Shown piece by piece: positions 18,508 through 27,952 of a stretch of 64,000 nucleotides of DNA (its first letter is position 1; each line of letters begins with the position of its first letter). The notes below the pieces were generated by a model that saw nothing but the letters and a program-made list of their open reading frames with translations, made no database searches and was not told where the DNA came from. The DNA is taken from positions 62,001 through 126,000 of the forward strand of contig NZ_CADFDB010000009.1 of the NCBI RefSeq assembly GCF_902832845.1. Reading direction: 5' to 3'. Source of the stretch: Burkholderia metallica (GTDB lineage: Bacteria; Pseudomonadota; Gammaproteobacteria; Burkholderiales; Burkholderiaceae). Position numbers and translations under genes: made by a program.

Positions 18508-18520
18508 GGCCGGCGGCCCG

Positions 18521-19207
18521 TTACTTCGCCGGGACGGCCGCGAGCGACGCGTGCGGCGTCGCGGTGCGCGGCGCCGCCTTGTGGACCATCGTGTACGCGT
18601 AGTCGACCCCCATCCCGTAGGCGCCCGAGTGCTCCTTCGCGATCGCCATCACCGCGTCGTAGCTGTCGCGGCGCGCCCAGTCGCGCTGCCATTCGAGCAG
18701 AACCTGCTGCCACGTGACGGGCACGACACCGGCCTGCACCATCCGCTGCATCGCGAAGTCGTGCGCGGCCTGCGACGTGCCGCCCGATGCGTCGGCCACC
18801 ATGTAGATCTCGTAGCCGCCTTCGAGCATCGCGCACAGTGCGAACGTGGTATTGCAGACTTCGGTCCAGAGACCCGACACGACCACCTTCTTGCGGCCGT
18901 TCGCGGCGAGCGCGTCGCGCACCTTCTGGTCGTCCCACGAATTCATCGACGTGCGTTCGAGCGTCTGCTGGTTCGGGAACACGTCGAGCAGCTCGGGGAA
19001 GGTATGGCCGGAGAACGCCTCGGTCTCGACCGTCGTGATCGTGGTCGGGATGTTGAACGCCTTCGCGGCCTTCGCGAGCCCCACGACGTTGTTCTTGAGC
19101 GTCTGGCGATCGATCGACTGCACGCCGAACGCCATCTGCGGCTGCTGGTCGATGAAGATCAGCTGGCTGTTCTGCGGCGTCAGTACTTCAAGTTTCGGAT
19201 TGCTCAT
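18521..19207 (-). CDS. Isochorismatase-family (YcaC-like) cysteine hydrolase
   Basis: A 228-residue hydrolase of the isochorismatase superfamily. Catalytic Asp20 is in LIFIDQQPQM and the nucleophile Cys118 is in VVVSGLWTEVCNTTFA, in the usual cis-peptide context. Length and motif order match the YcaC-like branch, whose members are amidases or of unknown substrate. AGGACACC lies before the start. It is divergent from the second XapX gene across 275 bases. A role together with XapX is suggested by position only. Confidence 0.88.
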   Translation of the reverse strand: MSNPKLEVLTPQNSQLIFIDQQPQMAFGVQSIDRQTLKNNVVGLAKAAKAFNIPTTITTVETEAFSGHTFPELLDVFPNQQTLERTSMNSWDDQKVRDALAANGRKKVVVSGLWTEVCNTTFALCAMLEGGYEIYMVADASGGTSQAAHDFAMQRMVQAGVVPVTWQQVLLEWQRDWARRDSYDAVMAIAKEHSGAYGMGVDYAYTMVHKAAPRTATPHASLAAVPAK

Positions 19208-19482
19208 GGCGCAAGGTGTCCTGTGAACGGAAAAAGGGGGGCCTGCCTCGACCGTGAAAACGGGAGGAGCCTGGGGAGGTCGGCGCCGGATCGTCATCCG
19301 GCTCGAAATATTTAATCCGCAAACACGCGGCGCGAACACCCAAGAAATGGAATCGATCCGATTCGTGCATCGATGCCCGTTCGGAGCGATTCGTGCTTTT
19401 TTTCTTCACGCAAACCCGATACGCTTTCGCAATCCTGACGGCGCGCCCCGCGCCGCTCGTCTGCCCTCACCGGACGCCCGCC

Positions 19483-19743
19483 ATGAAACCGTATCTCCTG
19501 TCGTTGTTCGCCGGCATCCTCGCCGGCGTGATCTACGGCGCGCTCGGCGTGAATTCGCCGGCCCCGCCGATCATCGCGCTCACTGGCCTGCTCGGCATGC
19601 TGGCCGGCGAACAGATCCTGCCCGTCGCACGCCGGATGCTCGCGGGTCATCGCCTGAACACCGCGTGGCGCGACGCGCAATGCAGCCAGCACATGTTCGG
19701 TGCGCTCCCGGGCGGCGGCGCGAACGACCGCAAGCCGTCGTGA
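19483..19743 (+). CDS. XapX domain membrane protein (second copy)
   Basis: An 86-residue protein. Its first 50 residues repeat the XapX pattern seen 2 kb away (YLLSLFAGILAGVIYG, VNSPAPPIIALTGLLGML, GEQ), and about 35 further residues form a polar tail with one cysteine. Two short membrane helices are predicted. It is divergent from the isochorismatase-family gene and ends 25 bases before the antiporter start, so it could lead that transcript. Confidence 0.82.
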   Translation: MKPYLLSLFAGILAGVIYGALGVNSPAPPIIALTGLLGMLAGEQILPVARRMLAGHRLNTAWRDAQCSQHMFGALPGGGANDRKPS

Positions 19744-19768
19744 TGCAACCGTTCGCCGCCGGCCGCGC

Positions 19769-21349
19769 ATGACCAACGTCGAGCTGTTTCATTACCTCCT
19801 GCTGTTGATCTGCGGCGCGGGCGCGCTCACGTGGCTCGCCGAACGCCTGTCGATTCCGCCGGCCGTCGTGCTGCTGCTCGGCGGCTGCGTGGTCGCGGTC
19901 GCCGGCAGGCGCGTGCCCGACATGGACCCGGCGCTGCTGCTCGCGGCCGTGCTGCCGCCGCTGCTGATGTCGAGCGGGTTCTACACCGCCTGGAAGGAAT
20001 TCCGGCAGGCGCTGGCGTCGATCGCGTCGCTCGCGCTCGGCGCGGTGGTATTTACGACCGTCGCGGTCGCGCTCGCCGTGCATGCGGTGAACCCGGCGCT
20101 GCCCTGGGCTGCCTGCTTCACGCTCGGCGCGATCGTGTCGCCGCCCGACGCCGTCGCCGCGAAGGCGATCCTGCAGCGCCACCCGCTGCCCGCGCGGCTC
20201 GTCGCGGTGCTCGAAGGCGAAAGCCTCGTCAACGATGCGTCGGGCCTGCTGCTGTACCAGATGGCCGTATCGGCCGCGCTCGCCGTGTCGATCACGCCCG
20301 CGAGCGCCACCGGCCTGTTCTTCTCGCTCACGCTGATCGGCATCGCGGTCGGCCTCGCGTGCGGCCATGCGATGAGCTGGGTGCTGCCGCGCCTGCGCGA
20401 CCCGATGCTCGGCATCGTCGTGACGTTCGCGATGGCATGGGGCAGCTACGGGATCGCGGAAGCGGTCGACGGCTCGGGCGTGCTGTCGGTCGTCACCTGC
20501 GGGCTCGTGCTCGGCGTGCGCCAGCATCGCGTGTTCGATGCCGACATGCGGATCAAGGCGAAGGCGACGTGGGAAGCGATCGTGTTCGTGCTCGACGCGC
20601 TCGTGTTCATCCTGATCGGGCTCGCGCTGCACGCGATCCTCGCGCGCGTGAACCACGAGGGCGCGGTGCTGCTGGCCGGGCTGCGCGTCGCGCTGCCCGC
20701 CACCGCGGCCGCGATCGTCGCGCGCATCGTGTGGGTGTTCGCCGCAATGTGGCTGCCGGGCCGCCTGCGCGCGCCGCGCGCGGGCCACGCGCCGTGGTCG
20801 TGGCGCGAGGCCGTCGTGCTCGGCTGGTCGGGCATGCGCGGCGTCGTGAGCCTCGCGGCCGCGATCGCGCTGCCGGCCAACTTCCCCGGCCGCGACCTGA
20901 TCCTGTTCAGCACGTTCCTGCTGATCATCGCGACGCTCGTCGTGCAGGGCGGCACGCTCGCGCCGCTGATCCGCGTGCTGAAGCTGCACCCGGCCACGCG
21001 CCACACGATGTCCGAGCACGCGGTGCGCGCGCATGCGTTCGGCGCGGCGCTCGCCGAACTCGCTGCGCTCGAACAGCGCGGCTCGACGCTCGAGCGGCCG
21101 TCGCTCGACCGGCTGCTCGCCGAATACCGGAACCGCGTCAGCTTCAACGAGCGCGCGCATCGCCACGGCGCCGAGACGGCCAACGTGCGCGCGCGCATGC
21201 TGCGCGTCGAACTCGAGCTCGTCGGCGTGTCGCGCCGCGTGCTGCTCGACCTGCATCGCGACGGCAAGGTCGACGATGCCGTGCTGCACCGGATCGAGTC
21301 CGAACTCGATTTCGAGGAACTGCGGCTGCAGCGGCTGCTCGAACCGTAA
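19769..21349 (+). CDS. CPA1 family Na+/H+ (cation:proton) antiporter
   Basis: A 526-residue inner-membrane antiporter with about 12 helices in the first 410 residues and a soluble helical tail. The transport core is marked by LGAIVSPPDAVAAKAIL, EGESLVNDASGLLLY with the paired acidic residues, and WSGMRGVVSLAAAIALP. These are standard CPA1/NhaP features. It exchanges sodium or potassium for protons and helps pH and salt balance. It is followed at 48 bases by osmC, with pirin next, as a plausible stress group. Confidence 0.88.
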   Translation: MTNVELFHYLLLLICGAGALTWLAERLSIPPAVVLLLGGCVVAVAGRRVPDMDPALLLAAVLPPLLMSSGFYTAWKEFRQALASIASLALGAVVFTTVAVALAVHAVNPALPWAACFTLGAIVSPPDAVAAKAILQRHPLPARLVAVLEGESLVNDASGLLLYQMAVSAALAVSITPASATGLFFSLTLIGIAVGLACGHAMSWVLPRLRDPMLGIVVTFAMAWGSYGIAEAVDGSGVLSVVTCGLVLGVRQHRVFDADMRIKAKATWEAIVFVLDALVFILIGLALHAILARVNHEGAVLLAGLRVALPATAAAIVARIVWVFAAMWLPGRLRAPRAGHAPWSWREAVVLGWSGMRGVVSLAAAIALPANFPGRDLILFSTFLLIIATLVVQGGTLAPLIRVLKLHPATRHTMSEHAVRAHAFGAALAELAALEQRGSTLERPSLDRLLAEYRNRVSFNERAHRHGAETANVRARMLRVELELVGVSRRVLLDLHRDGKVDDAVLHRIESELDFEELRLQRLLEP

Positions 21350-21397
21350 CGCGCAGCCCGGCCGCAGGCCTCCCCCTCTTCTCTTCATGGAACTGCA

Positions 21398-21790
21398 ATG
21401 AGCGAACTGTCCGTCGAAGCGAGCATCGGCTCCGTCGATTACCTTGTCCACTTCAGCGACGGCGTCCACCAGTGGCGCGCCGACGAACCGGCGTCGCTCG
21501 GCGGCGGCGATGCGGCGCCCACCCCGGTCGCGCTGCTGCTGTCGAGCCTCGGCGCGTGCACCGCGATCACGCTGAAAATGTACGCGCAACGCAAGGGCTG
21601 GCCGCTCGCCGAAGTGCACGTGAAGCTCGCGCACGAGCCGGGCACCGAGGGCAGCACGATCGTGCGGCGCATCACGCTCGAAGGCGACCTGTCCGGCGAA
21701 CAGCGCGAGCGCCTGCTGCAGATCGCGAACGCGTGCCCCGTGCACAAGATCCTCACGCATCCGATCGCCATCGACACCGCGATCGCCTGA
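21398..21790 (+). CDS. OsmC family peroxiredoxin-like protein
   Basis: A 130-residue OsmC-fold protein. The two redox cysteines are Cys54 in [15 protein letters not shown] and Cys113 in NACPVHKIL, the arrangement used for thiol-dependent reduction of organic hydroperoxides. The [10 protein letters not shown] helix is a family hallmark. It is cytoplasmic. It lies between the antiporter and pirin genes on the same strand with short gaps, consistent with a small stress-linked operon. Confidence 0.88.
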   Translation: MSELSVEASIGSVDYLVHFSDGVHQWRADEPASLGGGDAAPTPVALLLSSLGACTAITLKMYAQRKGWPLAEVHVKLAHEPGTEGSTIVRRITLEGDLSGEQRERLLQIANACPVHKILTHPIAIDTAIA

Positions 21791-21821
21791 CGCGCTCCGC
21801 ATCGACCACGGGAATCCCGCC

Positions 21822-22706
21822 ATGTCCGACTCGATCAAGACCCTGCTCACGCCGCGCGAAAGCGACATCGGCAACCTCGTCGTGCGCCGCGTGCTGCCCG
21901 CGCGCGCCGCGCGCCTCGTCGGCCCGTTCATCTTCTTCGACGAGATGGGGCCGGCCGTGCTGCCGGCCGGCAGCGGCATCGACGTGCTGCCGCATCCGCA
22001 CATCGGCCTCGCGACCGTGACCTACCTGTTCGACGGCTCGCTGATGCATCACGACAGCCTCGGCTTCCGGCAGAAGATCGTGCCGGGCGACGTGAACTGG
22101 ATGACGGCCGGCCGCGGCATCGTGCATTCGGAGCGCTCGCCCGACGAGGATCGGCCGCGCGAGCAGCCGGTGCATGGCATCCAGACCTGGGTCGCGCTGC
22201 CGGTCGAGCACGAGGACACCGCGCCCGCGTTCGTCCACCATGCGGCCGACACGCTGCCGTCGTTCACGCGCGACGGCGTGAACGTGCGTGTGATCGCGGG
22301 CACCGCGTTCGGGCTCGCGTCGCCGGTCGCGGTGTTCTCGCCGACGCTCTATGCGTATGCGGCGTTCGCCGAAGGCGGCACGCTCGCGCTCGATGCGGAG
22401 CACGACGAACGCGGCGTGTACCTCGTCGACGGCGATCTCGCGATCGACGGCACGCCGCTCGCCCCCGCGACGATGGCCGTGCTCGAACCGGGCGCGACCG
22501 TCGAGCTCGCGAGCGCGAACGGCGCGCGCGTGATGCTGCTCGGCGGCGCACACCTGCCGGGCGAGCGGTTCATCGAATGGAATTTCGTGTCGAGCGCGCG
22601 CGAGAAGATCGATGCGGCACGCGCGGCATGGGCCGACCAGACCTTCGGCAAGGTGCCCGGCGAAGAAAACGAATGGACGCGCCAACCGGTGCGCCACGCG
22701 CAGTAG
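21822..22706 (+). CDS. Pirin family protein
   Basis: A 294-residue bicupin of the pirin family. Metal ligands are in DVLPHPHIGLATVTYLFDG and GIVHSERSP, the conserved N-terminal cupin. The C-terminal cupin includes LGGAHLPGERFIEWNFVSS. Some bacterial pirins are quercetin dioxygenases; others act as redox sensors or regulators. The gene ends a three-gene plus-strand group with osmC and converges on the cellulose operon. Confidence 0.9.
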   Translation: MSDSIKTLLTPRESDIGNLVVRRVLPARAARLVGPFIFFDEMGPAVLPAGSGIDVLPHPHIGLATVTYLFDGSLMHHDSLGFRQKIVPGDVNWMTAGRGIVHSERSPDEDRPREQPVHGIQTWVALPVEHEDTAPAFVHHAADTLPSFTRDGVNVRVIAGTAFGLASPVAVFSPTLYAYAAFAEGGTLALDAEHDERGVYLVDGDLAIDGTPLAPATMAVLEPGATVELASANGARVMLLGGAHLPGERFIEWNFVSSAREKIDAARAAWADQTFGKVPGEENEWTRQPVRHAQ

Positions 22707-22876
22707 CGCGAAGGAAGGGGCCGGCCGTGCTCACGTGCGCTGCCGGCAGTCGCATCGGCCGGTCGGCGGCGCGGCCTCGGCACGGCACCCGGCCGCCGAC
22801 GACGCCCGACTGTGTGCACCACCGCTGCGCGCCTTGTTGTCGCTGCTGCTGCGACGACGTCGCGCCCGGCCCCGTT

Positions 22877-23059
22877 TCAGCCCTTCAGCCCCATCAGCTT
22901 CGCGAGCGTCGGCCAGCGCTCGAGCGATTCGATGAACGCGCGGCGCGCCTGCTCGTCGACGTAACGCTCGGGATCGAGCGCGGGCAGGTGCCGCGCGAGA
23001 CCGAGCACGTCGTTCGGTTGCGACAGCCGATCGTCGTCGGCGTCGCCGGGAGGTATCAC
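22877..23059 (-). CDS. bcsR: BcsR-like small cellulose-synthesis protein
   Basis: A 60-residue protein that I place with BcsR/YhjR. It shares the order NDVLGLARHLPALD ... ERYVDEQARRAFIESLERWPTLAKL, which parallels the E. coli BcsR segment with its closing RWP motif. The GTG start at 23059 overlaps the bcsG stop in GTGA, which decides the start over an ATG at 23074. BcsR partners BcsQ in the E. coli secretion complex. Here it is the last gene of the operon, far from bcsQ, which is unusual. The short length makes this less certain than the other bcs genes. Confidence 0.65.
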   Translation of the reverse strand: MIPPGDADDDRLSQPNDVLGLARHLPALDPERYVDEQARRAFIESLERWPTLAKLMGLKG

Positions 23060-24612
23060 TGTTCGTCGATCCATACGCCATCCGGAGTCTTGACCGCGTA
23101 GCCCGTGCCCGTCTGCATCGTCACGGTGCCTTCGTTTTCGCCGACCATCCGCGTACGCGGCAGGTCGGCCGCGTATTGCGCGAGCGTCGCGCCCGGCTTG
23201 AACGGGCTGTTCGACACGAGGTTCGACAGCAGTTGCGCGAGCGCGAGGAAGCTGGTCGGCTGATCGATCACGGTGGTCGCGCCGTGGTTGCCGGCAAAGC
23301 CGACGAGCCGCACGCCCACCGGCCCGTGCACGATGCGCGGCGTCGGGATCTCGCGCAGGCCCGCGACCTGGTACTTGTCGCCGCGCAGCGCGGCGCCGTG
23401 CTCGGGCACGAACACGATCACCGCGCGGCGGCCCGACTGGGCGATCAGGTCGGCCAGGCGATCGAAATCGTCCATCAGCCTGGTCGCGCGCTGCGGATAC
23501 GAATCGATGCTCGTCAGCGTGCTGCCGACGACGCGATTGCCGTCGTGCAGGCTGATCGTGTTGTAGTACAGCGCGACCGGCCCGGGCACCGACGCGCGCT
23601 GCGCATACCAGTTCGCGAGCGTCGCGTAGTCGCTCTTGATCTCGGAGCCGTCGAACGCATGCATCGCGACGGGCGCGGCCGCGTTCGACACCGGCGGCGC
23701 GTCGGGCACCCCGATGTTGTCGTGGACCACCTGCAGGAAGTTGTCGAAATGGCCGTCGTGGTTCAGCAGCGACTGCACCTTGTAGCCCGCGCTCGCCAGT
23801 TGCGAGAACAGGTAGCACTGCTGCGGCGCCGGCTTGTACAGGTCGGCGTGCGCTTCCTGCCCGCAGCTCGCGCGCAGCACGCGGATCGCCGCCGGGCCGC
23901 TGTAGCTCGCGGCCGTGCTGAAGTTGGTGAACAGGTAGTCGAAGTGGCTCAGCATCGGATGGTTGCGCACCTTCGCGGCATCGAGGTCGTCCCACGACAG
24001 CGAGCAGATATGCAGCACGATCACGTCGAACTGCGTGGCCGGATCGTTGCCGAGATGGCCGAACGCGACCTGCCGCTGCGATTCCTGCGTGCGGAACGTC
24101 GCGAGCGCGGCGTTGTGGTCCTCGGGCTGGCCGGCGAGCGTCGTGCCCGCCACGTTCGCCTGCTGCGGCAGCGGTGCGACGACGCGCGCCATCAGTCCGC
24201 TGCCGGCCTGCCACAGCGGCATCACGACCAGCGCGGCCAGCACGAACGTCGCGACGCGCAGCCAGCGGTTGACGATGAAGTAGACGATCAGCGCACCGGC
24301 CATCGTCAGCAGCAGCACCGGCGGCAACAGGCGCGGCAGCAGTTCCATCCAGTAATCGACGCGGAACGTGCTCACTTCGCGCGCGGCCTCGGCGAGCCGC
24401 GCGAGCGGCGGCGCATGCAGCTCGCGGGCGAGCAGCGGCACTGCGATCGCGATCGCGACGAGTTGCCGGACGATGCGCCACGCGCGCCGGCGGATCGGCG
24501 CGCTCGCCGCGAGCGCCACCGCGAACGCAAGGTTCGCGAGCCAGAACGGCTGCAGGTGCCCGGTCGCGAACAGCGCGAACTTCAGGATGAAATACAGATT
24601 CCAGAACGTCAT
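23056..24612 (-). CDS. bcsG: Cellulose phosphoethanolamine transferase BcsG
   Basis: A 518-residue inner-membrane enzyme that adds phosphoethanolamine to cellulose in the periplasm. About four membrane helices fill residues 1-135, followed by an alkaline-phosphatase-like domain. Residues matching the E. coli site are Cys203 (LHICSLSWDDL), nucleophile Ser238 (ASYSGPAA) and Glu404-His405 (FVPEHGAAL), spaced as in E. coli where they sit about 40 positions later. It follows bcsA by 26 bases and overlaps bcsR. Its presence predicts modified cellulose. Confidence 0.93.
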   Translation of the reverse strand: MTFWNLYFILKFALFATGHLQPFWLANLAFAVALAASAPIRRRAWRIVRQLVAIAIAVPLLARELHAPPLARLAEAAREVSTFRVDYWMELLPRLLPPVLLLTMAGALIVYFIVNRWLRVATFVLAALVVMPLWQAGSGLMARVVAPLPQQANVAGTTLAGQPEDHNAALATFRTQESQRQVAFGHLGNDPATQFDVIVLHICSLSWDDLDAAKVRNHPMLSHFDYLFTNFSTAASYSGPAAIRVLRASCGQEAHADLYKPAPQQCYLFSQLASAGYKVQSLLNHDGHFDNFLQVVHDNIGVPDAPPVSNAAAPVAMHAFDGSEIKSDYATLANWYAQRASVPGPVALYYNTISLHDGNRVVGSTLTSIDSYPQRATRLMDDFDRLADLIAQSGRRAVIVFVPEHGAALRGDKYQVAGLREIPTPRIVHGPVGVRLVGFAGNHGATTVIDQPTSFLALAQLLSNLVSNSPFKPGATLAQYAADLPRTRMVGENEGTVTMQTGTGYAVKTPDGVWIDEQ

Positions 24613-24638
24613 CTAACCACTCCGTGATGAGCGCCGCG

Positions 24639-27176
24639 TCAGTCGCGCGCCCGATCGAGTTTCGGCGCCAGCATGGCCTGCAGGCCGCGCGCCGCACCCT
24701 TCCACATCCGTACGTACCCGTCCAGGCCGATACGCAACACTTCCTTCAGCCCGCGCAGCGGCGTGTCGGGACGCTCGCCTTCGTGCCAGTCGAGCCACGC
24801 ATCCGCGCGGCCGAACGTGCATTGCACGAGCTGGCGCTCCTGTTCGAGCGTCAGTGCGTCGAAGCTCACGCCGACGTGGGTCGGCGTCACGCGGCTCACG
24901 CGCACCGGAAACGGGAACGGCCGGTCGCCGCGCGTCACGCACACGGTGAGCGTGTCGCCGACGGCGACCGGCAGCCCCGGCACCGCTTCGAGGCCGAGGC
25001 CGCCGGTCGAGTAGTCGCTCGTGAAGCAGGCGGCGGTCGTTCCGTCGGCGAGCAGCAGCGTGGCCGGCACGCGCATCGCGATCCGGTGCGTAACACGCAC
25101 CTGCTTGGTCTCGCGCGCCACCGCCAACGCCGCGCCGAGCATCGCGAGGTTGTACACGGTCCAGCCGAGCGTGATCAGGATCGTCGACGCCTCGTCGCCC
25201 TGGTCGGCCACGAGCCGCCAGACGCCGGCGACGATCGCGAGCACGTTCAGCCCGAACAGCACGAGATACGGCTTCGACGTCGACCAGTCGACGTAGCCTT
25301 CGTCGATCTTGCCGCCCTTGTCCGTCACGTTGAACTTGCCGTGCTTCGGGCTGAAGAACGCGACGGTGGTCGGCAGCGCGATGTACCACGCGAGCACCGA
25401 TTCGTAGACCTCGGCCCAGAACGAATGGCGGTAGCGCCCCTGCATCCGCGAGTTCGCGACGTTGGCGAGCACCAGATACGGGATCACGTAGCTCGCGAGC
25501 GCCATCGCGGACGCGCTGATGAAATACAGGTGGAAGAACAGGTACGCGAGCGGGATCGTCAGGAACACGAGCCGCGGAATCCCGTAGAAGAAGTGCAGCA
25601 TCGCGTTGCCGTAGCAGATCCGCTGGATCAGGCCGAGCCCGCGCCCGAGGAACGGGTTGTCGATGCGGAAGATCTGCGCCATCCCGCGCGCCCAGCGCGT
25701 GCGCTGCTTCACGTGGCCGGCGAGGCTTTCGGTCGCGAGGCCGGCGGCCTGCACGGTCGGCAGGTAGGCCGACGTATAGCCGCGCCGGTGCAGCTTCAGC
25801 GCGGTGTGCGCATCCTCGGTCACGGTCTCGACCGCGACGCCGCCCACCTCTTCCAGCGCACTGCGCTTGAGCACCGCGCACGAGCCGCAGAAGAACGTCG
25901 CGTTCCACAGGTCGTTGCCCGACTGCACGAGCCCGTAGAACAGGTTGCCCTCGTTCGGAATCTCGCGGAACGTGCCGAGGTTGCGCTCGAACGGATCGGG
26001 CGAGAAGAAATGGTGCGGCGTCTGCACCAGCGCGCACTTCGGATCGCGCAGGAACACGCCCATCGTCGTCTGCAGGAACGAGCGCGTCGGCACGTGATCG
26101 CAGTCGAAGATCGCGATGTACTCGCCGTGCGTCTTCGGCAGCGCGCGGTTGATGTTGCCGGCCTTCGCATGGCGGTTGTCGTCGCGCGTCACGTAGTCGA
26201 TGCCGGCCTCGCGCGCGAACGCCTCGAATTCGGGCCGCTTGCCGTCGTCGAGCAGGTACACGCGCAGCTTCGCGCTCGGCCAGTCGATGCTCTGCGCGGC
26301 GAACACCGTCGGCTTCACGACCGACAGCGGCTCGTTGTAGGTCGGGATGTACACGTCGACGGTCGGCCACGTGTCGGGATCGTCGGGCAGCGGCACGATC
26401 GGCCGGTCGAGCGGCCACGCGGTCTGCACGAAGCCGAGCAGCAGGATCATCCACGTATAGGCTTCCGCGCCGTACAGCAGGTAGCCGGCGACGGCCTCGA
26501 CCGGGCCGCGGAAATCGAGCGTCTGCGTGGTGCGCCACCACACGTAGCGCACCGTCGCGAGCAGCGCGAGCGAGGCGAGCGCGAGCGTCGGCAGATGGCC
26601 CGGCAGGCGGCGCAGCGCGAGCGCCAGCACCGCGACGATCGCGAAGAACGCGAACTGCGCGCCGGGCATCAGCGGCGACATCCCGGCCGCGGCCCACAGC
26701 AGCGCGCCGGCCACGAGCAGCAGCGGCGCGAGCCAGCGGCGCCGGCCGATGCCGTTCGCGCGCGCATCGAGCCAGCCGCCCCAGCGCACCCACGGCAGGC
26801 GCTCGAGCAGTGCGCCGATGCGCCGGCCGACCGCGCGCCCGGCCACGTAGACGGGCACGACGTACCGGTCGAACCACGCGAGCGGATCGCGCGCGGGCCG
26901 GCCGTCGGCCGCGCGCGGCGCCCGCACGATCGTCCGCCACAGCCATTCGCGCGCGCTGAGCGGCTGCAGCACGCCCCACTCGTGCGCCAGCCGCAGGAAC
27001 GCGACGCGCACCCAGCGGCGCACGTAGTCGGGCCGGCCCGGCGGCGGTGCGTGGAAGAACAGCCGCACGAGCCAGTCGACGCGCGAGCGTTGCGCCGGCA
27101 AACCCATGCCGCGTGCGAACCAGTCGGCCGCGCGGCGGCCGGCTGCACGCAGGCGCGGCGCGAAGCCCGCGCTCAT
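24639..27176 (-). CDS. bcsA: Cellulose synthase catalytic subunit BcsA
   Basis: An 845-residue inner-membrane glycosyltransferase 2 that polymerises UDP-glucose and extrudes the chain. All processive GT2 motifs are present: DDGKR, FDCDH (DxD), VTED and QRTRW, flanked by membrane helices. The C-terminal PilZ domain has RVTHR (694-698) and DYSTGG (721-726), the paired c-di-GMP binding motifs, so activity should respond to that second messenger. The start overlaps the bcsQ stop in ATGA. The N-terminal 100-residue extension with aromatic residues resembles the E. coli form. Confidence 0.97.
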   Translation of the reverse strand: MSAGFAPRLRAAGRRAADWFARGMGLPAQRSRVDWLVRLFFHAPPPGRPDYVRRWVRVAFLRLAHEWGVLQPLSAREWLWRTIVRAPRAADGRPARDPLAWFDRYVVPVYVAGRAVGRRIGALLERLPWVRWGGWLDARANGIGRRRWLAPLLLVAGALLWAAAGMSPLMPGAQFAFFAIVAVLALALRRLPGHLPTLALASLALLATVRYVWWRTTQTLDFRGPVEAVAGYLLYGAEAYTWMILLLGFVQTAWPLDRPIVPLPDDPDTWPTVDVYIPTYNEPLSVVKPTVFAAQSIDWPSAKLRVYLLDDGKRPEFEAFAREAGIDYVTRDDNRHAKAGNINRALPKTHGEYIAIFDCDHVPTRSFLQTTMGVFLRDPKCALVQTPHHFFSPDPFERNLGTFREIPNEGNLFYGLVQSGNDLWNATFFCGSCAVLKRSALEEVGGVAVETVTEDAHTALKLHRRGYTSAYLPTVQAAGLATESLAGHVKQRTRWARGMAQIFRIDNPFLGRGLGLIQRICYGNAMLHFFYGIPRLVFLTIPLAYLFFHLYFISASAMALASYVIPYLVLANVANSRMQGRYRHSFWAEVYESVLAWYIALPTTVAFFSPKHGKFNVTDKGGKIDEGYVDWSTSKPYLVLFGLNVLAIVAGVWRLVADQGDEASTILITLGWTVYNLAMLGAALAVARETKQVRVTHRIAMRVPATLLLADGTTAACFTSDYSTGGLGLEAVPGLPVAVGDTLTVCVTRGDRPFPFPVRVSRVTPTHVGVSFDALTLEQERQLVQCTFGRADAWLDWHEGERPDTPLRGLKEVLRIGLDGYVRMWKGAARGLQAMLAPKLDRARD

Positions 27177-27952
27177 CGCGCCGCTCCGCGCCGGCCGGCG
27201 GCACCCGCCGCCAGCCATGCATCGACCCAGTTCGCGACGCCGTTCAGGTCGTGCGACGCCTGCGAATACGGCGCATCGTCGAAGATCCAGCTGCCGCGCG
27301 CGAGCGCTTCGGGCACGGCCGCATCGACGTGGATGCGTTGTTCGAGCATCGACGCGGGCCCCGCGACCGCGCGCAGCATGCCGAGCGCGTCGCGCTGCAT
27401 GTCGCGCGCCGGATTCATCCGGTTCACGACGATCTGCAGTTCGCCGCCGCCGCTGCGCAGCGCTCCGAGCCGCGCGGCCGTCGTCGCGCACGCGGCGGGC
27501 TCCGGCGGCACGACGACGAGCGTCAGGTCCGCGCGGCGAACCGCCTGCTCGGCCTGCGTCGACGGATAGCGGGCGGTGTCGATCAGCACGACGCCGTCGG
27601 CCGGCAGCGCGATCTCGTCGAGCGAGCGCGCGAGCCACGCGGGATCGGCCGCGAGCCGCGCATCGCATGCGGCCGCGCCCGTCGCGTCGACCTGCCCGTA
27701 CGGCACGAACAGCACGCCGTCGGCATTGCGCCACGTATGCGCATGCCACGGCTCGGCGCCGCCGAGCACGCTCTGCGCGAGGCCGTGCTCGGCGAGCGTG
27801 TCGAGGCCGAGCGTCGCGCCCATCAGGTTCTGCGCATCGAATTCGACGGCGACGACCGGCCGGCCGCGGCGCGCGAGCAGCACCGCGAGCGCGGCCGTGA
27901 GCGTCGTGCGGCCCGCGCCGCCCGTCGTCGACGTAATGGCGATCGTCTTCAT
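27173..27952 (-). CDS. bcsQ: Cellulose biosynthesis ParA/MinD-like protein BcsQ
   Basis: A 259-residue SIMIBI-class ATPase homologue, equivalent to YhjQ, which positions and stabilises the cellulose secretion complex at the pole in E. coli. The P-loop reads TGGAGRTT in place of KGGxGKT, so both the signature lysine and the catalytic-loop lysine are missing; a departure at the second lysine also occurs in E. coli BcsQ as I recall it. Other blocks are VVAVEFDAQN and GVVLIDTARYPS. It overlaps bcsF and bcsA by four bases each. Confidence 0.9.
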   Translation of the reverse strand: MKTIAITSTTGGAGRTTLTAALAVLLARRGRPVVAVEFDAQNLMGATLGLDTLAEHGLAQSVLGGAEPWHAHTWRNADGVLFVPYGQVDATGAAACDARLAADPAWLARSLDEIALPADGVVLIDTARYPSTQAEQAVRRADLTLVVVPPEPAACATTAARLGALRSGGGELQIVVNRMNPARDMQRDALGMLRAVAGPASMLEQRIHVDAAVPEALARGSWIFDDAPYSQASHDLNGVANWVDAWLAAGAAGRRGAAR

